A stretch of DNA of 36,252 nt from Schwartzia sp. (in: firmicutes) (GTDB taxonomy: Bacteria; Bacillota; Negativicutes; Selenomonadales; Selenomonadaceae), in assembly GCA_017444395.1 (NCBI GenBank), contig JAFSWT010000004.1, positions 1 to 36,252 of the forward strand, written 5' to 3'. Under the pieces are notes generated by a model. It saw only the letters and a list, made by a program, of their open reading frames with translations. It was not told the DNA's origin and ran no database searches. Below are positions 25,359-32,628 of the stretch, piece by piece. The translations under genes and the position numbers were made by a program. Every line of letters begins with the position of its first letter. Within the stretch, counting starts at the first letter, position 1.

Positions 25359-26367
25359 CTATGTAAAAAACATTAAGACCAGCGGCCTTTCAATATATAA
25401 TCCTATCAAACCTAATGATATTTATCTTTATATTCCAACCTACGATCTGGAAATAATACTATCAAGATATCTGGTAGGGCTATCCTTTTCAGGGCTTCCA
25501 CTTCGTACTCGGTCCAAAGCTGTGAAATCTGAAATTTGTAAGGCTCTTGGATACCCTGTACCGCCATCATTTAAAAAGACACAACCGCGATTTGTCGGAC
25601 AGAACTTTGATGTTTATACGCAGAAGAGTCTCAATGTCCAGATATGGAATGAAGAGATTGTTGCAAATAGAAGATATGTTTTTCTACAAGCAAATCAAGA
25701 GGATGTGATTACTGCTGTAAGAGTTATTTCTGGTGAAGAGTTGGTTCAATATGATAGGACAGGAACTTTGACACAGAAGTTTCAAGCGAGAATGCAGGAA
25801 TATAATCGTAGTTTTTGTTCTCAATGTGATACTTCAAACATTGAAAAGTGGATTATTGATAATGGTAGTGTATTACTCGAGGTCAATCCGAATGAGTTCC
25901 CCAAAAGCAATCAACTTTTAAGAATCACAGAAATCTATAAAAGGTTGCTACCAATGGTGGGGCAAACTGTGGATTATCGAGGTGTTGTACAAGAAAGGAA
26001 TCGTGGAGCCGAATTACATGCGATGATTTGTACTAATCTCGGATATTCCATTTTTAAAGATGACGGTAAATATCCAGATATTGCTAATCAGCTCCTTGAA
26101 ATCAAACTACAAACTTCTCCTACGATAGATTTGGGTCTTCATTCTCCAGAAGATGGACAAATGATAGTTACTATTGGGAACACAAGTTTCTATAGTCAAG
26201 ATATCCGTTATGCAATTTTTGATGGTCAGGTTCAAGGTAATCGTGTATTATTGCGAAATCTATACCTTGTTACGGGAGCAGATTTCTCAAGGTATTTCCC
26301 ATTATTTCAAGGAAGGGGAACAAATTCCAAAATTCAAATCCCTCTCCCTGTCAATTTTTTCGATTAA
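25351..26367 (+). CDS. Type II restriction endonuclease (PD-(D/E)XK)
   Basis: A 338-residue protein. AAGGAG at 25338-25343 serves ATG 25351. I do not recognise the specific family or target. The nuclease core is visible as YPD-x6-EIK, with D243, E250 and K252 (KYPDIANQLLEIKLQ), a canonical PD-(D/E)XK site. The location between a C protein and a convergent adenine methyltransferase makes the restriction role very likely. The N-terminal ~150 residues probably include target-recognition parts. The gene is AT-rich like its neighbours. Its stop codon overlaps that of the methyltransferase tail to tail. Confidence 0.78.
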   Translation: MIDYVKNIKTSGLSIYNPIKPNDIYLYIPTYDLEIILSRYLVGLSFSGLPLRTRSKAVKSEICKALGYPVPPSFKKTQPRFVGQNFDVYTQKSLNVQIWNEEIVANRRYVFLQANQEDVITAVRVISGEELVQYDRTGTLTQKFQARMQEYNRSFCSQCDTSNIEKWIIDNGSVLLEVNPNEFPKSNQLLRITEIYKRLLPMVGQTVDYRGVVQERNRGAELHAMICTNLGYSIFKDDGKYPDIANQLLEIKLQTSPTIDLGLHSPEDGQMIVTIGNTSFYSQDIRYAIFDGQVQGNRVLLRNLYLVTGADFSRYFPLFQGRGTNSKIQIPLPVNFFD

Positions 26368-28034
26368 GAAAACATCTTTTCAACCAAATCGTCTAATTTC
26401 TTTTTTTGGCTGGAGACAGTTTTAGAATTGTCTTCAGCTATTATTTCTTTTACTATAGTTATTGCTTGTTGTGCTTCCTTGGTTCCATAATATGGAAGAG
26501 GAAATTGCTCAACATATTGTGTTTGATATCGCCGTTTTCCTGAATAAAGTTTCGTATTGAATTTTACGTCATAGTATTTTTCGATAAATTTACTATTTGC
26601 TATTGCTAACGCAAGATATACAATTTCTTCAAGTGTACCAGGATTGATGTCAATCCAGTAACAATCGCCGTTTACAATAGCGCCTGTCTCATCGTACCAG
26701 AATTCCGGCTTCGCTGAAATATCCCTGAATACTATTTTTTTGTGTCCCCATGATTCAGGATTCTGTGGAACCCATATCTCATACCAATTTCTATTCGCTT
26801 TGAGCACATATTGCCGTCCGGACAATTGCTCATAATGTTTCATCAAATATGCTTTGGTTTTTGGAAAACCATCAATATCATATGCAACCTTCTTTCCGTT
26901 TTCTGTGGTATGTGTATATAACACTTGCCAATGAGAGGTATTATTTGCAACAATTTGACCTGAGTTCCTGTGTGTAATTAGCGGCCTCAACAATTCTAAA
27001 TTTGCTTTTTCCCCCGTCCAGTCATCGCCGATAAAGACGTTATCAGCGGTAGTTTTTATCCCGACTCTAATCTTCCCAATTTGAGAGAAAGTCATCCACG
27101 TATTCGAATCTACTTTTGATAGCCATTCTGCGTTATCATCAGATGAGAGCGTCCATAAAGAATTCTTGGCTATGCTTTGTATAGTCCCTTGTTTAAACTG
27201 GTAGATTCTGCCGTCAGGAATAGAATAGAATCCATCTTTATCTATTACGTCAAAAATGCTATTAATATTAACAACATTTTGACGTTTCAATACATCTTGA
27301 CATTGATAGACTGATGTAAAATGAACATTCTGTTTGTCTTTTGTTCGACCAAGAGAGAATACCATTATGCAGGGAAGAACTGAAGCGTCGAAGAGCTTTG
27401 TGTCGCCCAAATCTATAATGTGATGCATATCATAGTTCTCAAACATATAGTTCCTAACAGAATTACCAGCTTTGATTGTCATAAATTTATTAGATGTAAT
27501 ATAGCCAGCAATTCCATGTTCTTTTAAGACATTATGCGTAAAAACAAGGAAGGCGTAATAAATATCAATCCTGCCGGCCAGAGAAAGTTTATCGGCAATT
27601 TTTTGTGCTTCTTCACTCCCCATTATTTGCGTTCGAATATAGGGCGGATTTGCGATAACATAATCAAATTTTTCAACTTGCTTCCCTTCGACTGCAGATA
27701 GAAAATTCCCAATTCTGATATCAACAGAAATGGTTGGAAACATTTCCTTTAGATTGGACTCCGTTGCTTTTCCAACTTCTTCATCGGTTTCATATCCAAC
27801 GACGTATAATTGTTTTTCTAATGGCAATAATGCCTGAATCATGGAAATAAGTAATTCTCCCGCCCCTACTGCTGGATCGAGGACATAAACTGTATCTCCA
27901 TGAAGTTCATGAGAGTATTTAAGCATTTGCCGAGAAACGTAATCTGCCATCTCAACTGGAGTATAAACAGCTCCAGTACTTTTTTTCTTTGTTTCATTCT
28001 TATATCTCATAATAAAGTTAACCCTTTCAGTCAT
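26364..28034 (-). CDS. Type II N6-adenine DNA methyltransferase
   Basis: A 556-residue methylase that should protect the sites cut by the convergent endonuclease. The SAM motif I is VLDPAVGAGELL (residues 51-62) and the catalytic motif IV is NPPY (129-132), diagnostic for N6-adenine enzymes of the gamma (TaqI/PstI-like) order. The C-terminal part (about 300-556) is a TaqI-like recognition domain, ending in KFNTKLYSGKRRYQTQYVEQFPLPYYG. The start may be 28034 or the internal ATG at 28010; neither has an ideal ribosome site (AAAGGG lies 11 bp before the second). An HTH gene lies 56 bp upstream in the same direction. Confidence 0.88.
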   Translation of the reverse strand: MTERVNFIMRYKNETKKKSTGAVYTPVEMADYVSRQMLKYSHELHGDTVYVLDPAVGAGELLISMIQALLPLEKQLYVVGYETDEEVGKATESNLKEMFPTISVDIRIGNFLSAVEGKQVEKFDYVIANPPYIRTQIMGSEEAQKIADKLSLAGRIDIYYAFLVFTHNVLKEHGIAGYITSNKFMTIKAGNSVRNYMFENYDMHHIIDLGDTKLFDASVLPCIMVFSLGRTKDKQNVHFTSVYQCQDVLKRQNVVNINSIFDVIDKDGFYSIPDGRIYQFKQGTIQSIAKNSLWTLSSDDNAEWLSKVDSNTWMTFSQIGKIRVGIKTTADNVFIGDDWTGEKANLELLRPLITHRNSGQIVANNTSHWQVLYTHTTENGKKVAYDIDGFPKTKAYLMKHYEQLSGRQYVLKANRNWYEIWVPQNPESWGHKKIVFRDISAKPEFWYDETGAIVNGDCYWIDINPGTLEEIVYLALAIANSKFIEKYYDVKFNTKLYSGKRRYQTQYVEQFPLPYYGTKEAQQAITIVKEIIAEDNSKTVSSQKKKLDDLVEKMFS

Positions 28035-28090
28035 TACACGGATGCAACATAATATACGTGTTTATGCTTATCTTTTCAAATTATTATAAC

Positions 28091-28285
28091 CTATCCCATT
28101 GCACTTTTTCCGCTTTTAACCCATTCATCAAGTTCGGAAAACTTAAATTTCCATAATTTACCAATTTTATGTGCAGGCATGCCTTTTCCTTTTTTTATCC
28201 ATCCACGTACAGTAATTGGTCGAACTCCCAAATGCTTAGCAGCCTCTTCTATTCCTATCCAGCTTTCGCTGACTTGCTCATCCAT
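28091..28285 (-). CDS. Small excisionase/MerR-like helix-turn-helix protein
   Basis: A 64-residue protein from ATG 28285 (GGAGG 6 bp upstream). It shows a helix-turn-helix of the excisionase/HTH_17 type: GIEEAAKHLGVRPITVRGWIKKG, then MPAHKIGKLWKFKFSELDEWV, the classic winged pattern. It precedes the methyltransferase and could be co-transcribed as its regulator. The same family is frequent next to restriction methylases, and also as Xis of mobile elements. No integrase is seen in the window. Confidence 0.75.
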   Translation of the reverse strand: MDEQVSESWIGIEEAAKHLGVRPITVRGWIKKGKGMPAHKIGKLWKFKFSELDEWVKSGKSAMG

Positions 28286-28534
28286 ACCGCACCTCCACAT
28301 AAAACCCAGCTTTTGTTCTAAAATTATAGCATATTTAATTTGTTATTTCAATGATTTTTAACTATTTCTTTATATTTCAAGTTGTTTCTTTATATTTATT
28401 GATGAATTAAGATCCAATAATGATTGACCTATTTGTTTTCTATAACGAGGATTTTGCGAAACCCCGAAATAGCAATGAACAGATAGAAAGTAAATTCACA
28501 ATCCTGGCGTAAACGCACCATCAAAGACACGAAA

Positions 28535-28579
28535 GCCCTTTTTCCGTCCATCCCTTGCGTGCATAGACGAAAAAAGGGC
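28535..28579. terminator. Stem-loop downstream of the transposase
   Basis: GCCCTTTTTCCGTC (28535-28548) pairs with GACGAAAAAAGGGC (28566-28579), one mismatch. It sits inside the element, 55 bp after the transposase stop. Confidence 0.5.
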
Positions 28580-28633
28580 AGACGTATCCCGCGCTTTTCG
28601 AGCCTTGGTTTCCGGTATGGTGCTTGACTTGTT

Positions 28634-29798
28634 CTATTGCAGGGCGATTGCGCTTGCCAGGACGGTTATGCCGCACAGCAGGCTATGCGCCGTGACCTTC
28701 GCGCGCCCCCGCAAGCGGATGTTATCGAGCCCCAGTTTCTCCTTTCCCCGGCTGAACAGCCGCTCGGCGGATGAACGCAGGTTATATAGCTTCTTCCATT
28801 CCCGGCTGCCGCGATGGGGCAGGCAGAAACTGCGCGGATCATCGGCAACATGTTTCTTGACCACGCAGCCATAGTCCGAGCTTGAGCACCAATTGCTCCC
28901 CTGCGGGCAGTCCACCTTCCCCAGCACATGGGGGCACCGGAACTTCAGCGTCCCCGCCTTCTTGTCGCAGCCCCAGTAGGGCATCTCGTAGCCCATGGAG
29001 CAGACCGGCGTCCGCGTACGACTGAGCCCCTCCGGCGGCTGCTTCTCGTTGCGCAGGTTCAAGGGGATCACTGCCTGACCTCCCATGCCCGCGGCCTTCT
29101 CGTAGATGCGCTTGGCGTCATAGCCCTTGTCCATGCAGTAATAGTCCGCCGGGCTTGGCGATTCTGCATCAGGGGGATTGCCTCGGCCGAGTCGGCCTCG
29201 TTCGCCGGGGTAACGGTCATCGCCATCGGGAGGCCGCTCCCAGCGTCGACGGCGGCGTGTATCTTGTAGCCGTACCAGGTCATCGGCTTGCCGTGGGAAT
29301 CCTTCTTGTGGCCCCATTCGGCCATTGGCCGTCATGGGGATGCCGGTCCTTCGCCCAGGGCTTCTCATGCGCATGAAGGGCGCTGGAATCAATGGCCAAC
29401 ACAGTCCCGTCCGCCAGTCCGGCTTCGAGGCATTGCCGGGCCAGGGAACGGAAAAGGGACAGCAAGCCATCACACCGGCTCAGGTTCTTGAAGAAACGAC
29501 TAAATGCCGATACGGATGGCGTGCTGTGACAAACATCGAAGCCGCAGGCATAGCGGAAACGGAGGTCATACTGGAGACGCTCGGCCAGGGCGGAGAAGGT
29601 CGGTATGGAGAGCAAGCGCTGGGCAATAAGGGCACGCAGCATAGCCGCACGGGGGTATGGCGGCCGGCCTGGCAAGAGCTTGATCATCTTGAGGCAAGGG
29701 GTGAGGTCGAGGTTTTCGAAGAGAACCTCCAGCTGGCTCTTGGGCTCAAATTTTTGCAGTTCCTCGAAGGAAAATAAGAGTTCTTGTCGAATAATCAT
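28634..29798 (-). pseudogene. Transposase with two frameshifts
   Basis: Three frames must be joined. ATG 29798 to about 29330 encodes the N-terminal DUF772-like part and the first catalytic aspartate (TVLAIDSSALHAHEK). About 29325-29170 encodes AEWGHKKDSHGKPMTWYGYK and the second DDE strand. About 29165-28634 encodes DYYCMDKGYDAKRIYEKA and the final SSAERLFSRGKEKLGLDN with the catalytic glutamate. The breaks lie near 29325 (after HDG) and near 29160 (after LMQN). All catalytic residues remain but no single frame holds them, so it is probably inactive unless two programmed shifts occur, which is unlikely. Confidence 0.8.
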
Positions 29799-29860
29799 AG
29801 TGACTTCATCCTCCTCGTTTTTTGGTTTGGTCACCTATATTATTCGAGGTTTCGGGGGTG

Positions 29861-30129
29861 AAGTCCTTTTTTATTCTTTCCTATGCCTTGATTTTATTGG
29901 GCTTTGAGTTTTGCAAATTCCTCATCTCTCAAAAGGTTTTTCTCCTTGTGCGTCGTCGAAAACTTGCGAGCAATCGATTCTCCCGCAACAAAAGCGGTAA
30001 TTGACGCCATCAAGCAAGAGATCAAAGCATTGAAAAAAACTGAATGATGTAAAAACGGAAATCAAGCGGGAGCGGCAGAGAACCAAGGAAAGTCAAAACC
30101 AGCAATAACGAATCATCACGCAGCTTGAA
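29861..30129. other. Gene-free stretch between IS and pseudogene
   Basis: No convincing gene. A short frame ending at 30047 (SPATKAVIDAIKQEIKALKK) looks like a lysine-rich protein C-terminus and may be the tail of a gene cut off by the insertion, but it is too short to place. Confidence 0.3.
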
Positions 30130-30751
30130 ACCTGTCCCCGAGGAGGAAATCCTTTTGCCAGGGAAGCTATCCGCGAGGCCGTTTATAATGCAATCGCGCA
30201 CAACTGTTATATGTATGAAGCGCCAATACAGATAAGGGTTCAGGAGGATGCGATTATCATAAGCAACAGCTGCGCCCTGTCGGATGGCTGAATAGTAGAT
30301 ACGTTTGTGGAACCGCATGATTTCAAGCCATATAATCCCGATATTGCCAGCGTGTTCTATAGTGCCGGGTTTATTGAAAACTGGGGGCAGGGCGTCCCAA
30401 AGATTTGCGATGAATGCAGGGAAATGGGAGCGGAGCTTCCGGTTTATGAGTTGATGGGAACTACGCTCCGCTTTCGTTGCCATTCGCTAAAAAGAGCTTT
30501 TATCGGCCAGCCCAAAGCACTAAAGCACCAAATCCGATGGCGTTTTGGCGGGAACAATGGAACATAGGGTCATTGAGATTCTGCAAGAGGAGCCGGATAT
30601 CTATCATGAGGCATTAGGTAAAATGCTTGGAATAACGAGGTGCATAATCCAGAAAGATATGAGCGGCCTTCAGGAAACCGGCCGCATAGAGTGTGTCGGG
30701 GGAAACGATACGGGCACAGGGAAGTTCATTGAATTCTATGCCATAGCATGA
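30130..30751 (+). pseudogene. Broken ATP-binding transcriptional regulator (AlbA_2/COG2865 type)
   Basis: Only the C-terminal part survives. FAREAIREAVYNAIAHN (30154 on) is the GHKL-like ATP-binding motif of this family, followed by IQIRVQEDAIIISNS. An in-frame TGA near 30288 then interrupts it. HDFKPYNPDIASVFYSAGF and IENWGQGVPKICDECREMG continue the same frame to a TAG at 30567. The closing winged helix (VIEILQEEPDIYHEALGKM...ETGRIECVGG) lies in another frame (30557-30751). The N-terminal AlbA domain is missing, probably lost when the adjacent IS arrived. Confidence 0.75.
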
Positions 30752-30794
30752 TTGAATGATACCGTAATAAAAACGCTCTTTGGAAGGTACGCGA

Positions 30795-30915
30795 TTACAA
30801 AAACAGCCATGCAGTTCATTGTACTGACCTGCATGGCTTATTTCGATTGAAGATTATCGGATTATTAATAACATCCCTATATCACACGCTCGTTTTCGGG
30901 AGGCTTTTTTATTTT
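30795..30915 (+). repeat. Structured element, right copy (flanks the AT-rich island)
   Basis: On the plus strand: hairpin AGCCATGCAG/CTGCATGGCT (30805-30814, 30829-30838), AGATTATCGG (30851-30860), ATCCCTAT (30873-30880), then GGGAGGCTTTTTTATTTT. The order and spacing match the minus strand of 22238-22360. GC-rich sequence resumes immediately after it. It also follows the broken regulator and could have served as its terminator. Confidence 0.7.
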
Positions 30916-30971
30916 CCGCCAGTTCGCCGTATGTCGTTACCTTCCTGGGGATGGGTGACAGGGGAGTATCG

Positions 30972-31010
30972 CCGGTGACGGACGCTCATCCCGGCGTCTT
31001 CCGTGACCGG
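30972..31010. terminator. Inverted repeat after the DUF4337 gene
   Basis: CCGGTGACGGA (30972-30982) against TCCGTGACCGG (31000-31010), one mismatch, with GACGC/GCGTC inside. It lies 39 bp beyond the DUF4337 stop. There is no T run on either strand, so a 3'-end stabiliser or weak terminator is possible. Confidence 0.4.
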
Positions 31011-31048
31011 CCTTCTCCGCGCCGCCTCTCCGGAAGGGGAAGAGGGAT

Positions 31049-31615
31049 TCAGAACGTCTGCATCATCATGGAGACGAACTGTACGGCGCCGAAGCCGCCG
31101 ACCACCAGACCGATGTACCAGAACCAGACCTGCTTTACCAGCGCCGACAGAGAGACGAGCAGGATGGCAATCTGCAGATACGTCAGCGCCCCGGCGAAGC
31201 CCTTGTTGAGGGAGAGCGATCGGTCACGCTCCGCCTCGGCGTCGCGCGCCGTCTGCATGATTTCTTTCTCCTCGGCTTTGTAGCGGTCTACCGTCTCCTG
31301 GTACTTCTTCATGACCTTCGGGGTTTCCTCCGGGTCGAGGCTGGCCGCCGCCAACTTCAGGTGATCAAGCTGAACCTTGTAGGTGTTCTCCTTCAGGCTC
31401 TTCGCCTGATAGTAGGCCCAACCGTTGGAGGCGGCGTTCTGCGCCAGGATTGCCTTGCTGCTGAACGCGCCTGCCTTCAGCGAGGAAAAGGTGGCGCAGA
31501 TTGCCAGTACCAGCGCCGTCAGCGCGATGAGCTGCGTCGTGCGCTTCGACAGCTCTTTTTCCTTCGGTTCTTCCTGCCCTTCCGTTTCGGAAGGGTTTTT
31601 CGTTTCTTCAGCCAT
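31049..31615 (-). CDS. DUF4337-type membrane protein
   Basis: A 188-residue protein with a charged N-terminus (about 1-24), one transmembrane segment (LIALTALVLAICATFSSL, about 29-46), a long helical, charged middle (about 60-140) and two closing hydrophobic segments (about 143-180). This organisation and the sequence around SNGWAYYQAKSLKENTY match the DUF4337 family, whose function is unknown. GGAGG lies about 9 bp before ATG 31615. Upstream is a 355-bp gap packed with inverted repeats, so it is probably transcribed on its own. Confidence 0.78.
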   Translation of the reverse strand: MAEETKNPSETEGQEEPKEKELSKRTTQLIALTALVLAICATFSSLKAGAFSSKAILAQNAASNGWAYYQAKSLKENTYKVQLDHLKLAAASLDPEETPKVMKKYQETVDRYKAEEKEIMQTARDAEAERDRSLSLNKGFAGALTYLQIAILLVSLSALVKQVWFWYIGLVVGGFGAVQFVSMMMQTF

Positions 31616-31792
31616 ATTTTGTTTCCTCCTTTAAGAATTGCCCGGCATGATTCGCTCTGCCAGAAAGCGTTTTTCCCACAGGCATCGCGCGTCATACTAC
31701 TCGCTGTTAGAAATTTTATTTCTTATACCCTAAAGGGCACAGGCAGCGAGTGCATGATAAGCAGACGCTTGGCGCTTACCCATACGAGATGT

Positions 31793-31964
31793 GTGGCGCT
31801 AAGTGCTGAAAAGCACAAAGCGCCACAGCATAGCGCCTTAGCGGTCGCTTATGCAAAGCTGACGTCAGACGCGCCGTAGGCGCGGCTGTAGCCTGTGCAA
31901 AACAGTCCAGTGGACTGTTTTGGGCGTGTCTTCGATAAGAATTTATATAAAATTCTTATCGAAG
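31793..31964. repeat. Series of inverted repeats in one intergenic gap
   Basis: Left to right: GTGGCGCT-aa-GTGCT-gaaa-AGCAC-aa-AGCGCCAC (31793-31826); GCATAGCG/CGCTTATGC (about 31827-31854, one bulge); CGCGCC-gta-GGCGCG (about 31870-31884); AAAACAGTCCA-g-TGGACTGTTTT (31899-31921); and a pair of 15-bp perfect arms, CTTCGATAAGAATTT and its complement (31930-31964). The gap 31616-31970 holds no gene. The last two are next to the 3' end of the minus-strand DUF3298 gene and could terminate it. Confidence 0.8.
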
Positions 31965-31970
31965 ATTAGA

Positions 31971-32600
31971 TCAGGCGTCGGCGTCAAGGTCAATGATGCC
32001 CGCCGCGGCGGGCGCGACCTCGTTTTGCTGGAAAATGAAATGGACGTGATGATCCGCGTCGAAATAGAAACTCTGGGGCACCGACGTCAGCTCCGTGAAA
32101 TTCGCTTTTAGCGGGATGTTTTCCCGGTCCGCCCAATCCCGGAGTTTCCGGGTAACGGTCTCGGGCGCGTACGGTCCGCCAGGGCCGGTCCCCTCCAGGC
32201 TGTCGGCGGAGAGGGACTCGCCGCTGGCAACGCGGAAATTCATCGTCCGCAGATCGACCATCGGATGGGCGGCCTTGCCGACATAGCGGTATTCCGTGAA
32301 TACGATGCTCAGGATATCGTCGTTGCGCATGACTTCGTAGCTGAGATGCGCCTGCACCGGCTCGCCGCCGGAAACCTCCTTTGTGTGCATGACCTTGCGG
32401 AGGAAGGCGTGGGCCTCACCCTCCGTATGAAGGTTGATGCGATGCGACGCCGCGCTGTCCTCTGCCGTCACGCAAGGCCAGCAGATGCTTTCGTTGGCGT
32501 TGTATGTCCGGTCCTCGATGGCGACGGCCGCCTCAGCGAGTACGGGAAGACTCGCCAGGAGCGCAACCAGGATAGCGGACGCTTTCCGGATCTTTTTCAC
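31971..32600 (-). CDS. Secreted DUF4163/DUF3298 (RsiV-like) protein
   Basis: A 209-residue protein starting at GTG 32600 (AGAGAGG upstream). It has a signal peptide (KKIRK, hydrophobic core, probable cleavage after LAEA, about residue 24). The rest resembles the DUF4163-DUF3298 module found in RsiV-type anti-sigma factors and secreted lysozyme-binding or substrate-binding proteins: FTEYRYVGKAAHPMVDLRTMNFRVASGE and TSVPQSFYFDADHHVHFIFQQNEVAP. There is no transmembrane anchor or sigma-binding domain, so it is a free periplasmic or secreted protein of unknown role. It lies 28 bp after the C11 peptidase gene, probably one operon. Confidence 0.75.
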   Translation of the reverse strand: MKKIRKASAILVALLASLPVLAEAAVAIEDRTYNANESICWPCVTAEDSAASHRINLHTEGEAHAFLRKVMHTKEVSGGEPVQAHLSYEVMRNDDILSIVFTEYRYVGKAAHPMVDLRTMNFRVASGESLSADSLEGTGPGGPYAPETVTRKLRDWADRENIPLKANFTELTSVPQSFYFDADHHVHFIFQQNEVAPAAAGIIDLDADA

Positions 32601-32628
32601 AGGAATTCCTCTCTTTCTGCTGTCGTTG

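Larger units (their letters stand above)
28461..29860 (-). mobile_element. Decayed insertion sequence (IS4/IS1182-like DDE type)
   Basis: A GC-rich block inside the AT-rich island carrying one broken transposase. Imperfect ends resemble each other in inverted orientation: ACCCCGAAAT at 28461 and, on the minus strand, ACCCCCGAAACC ending near 29860. A 3-bp GAA flanks each candidate end. The ends are tentative; about 1.4 kb total. The composition contrast suggests a more recent arrival than the restriction genes. Confidence 0.7.

Noticed and set aside
28364..28398. Direct repeat TTTCTTTATATTT, two copies 20 bp apart
   Set aside because: Lies in very AT-rich DNA where such repeats arise by chance; too little to call an operator.
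30022..30483. 153-codon minus-strand frame
   Set aside because: Runs opposite to the recognisable remains of the AlbA_2-type regulator; no family resemblance.
22240..30915. Prophage or integrative element
   Set aside because: No integrase, phage structural, replication or conjugation gene is visible; only one excisionase-like HTH protein.
31741..31970. CRISPR array
   Set aside because: The repeats are inverted and unlike each other; no regular direct repeat-spacer pattern and no cas genes.
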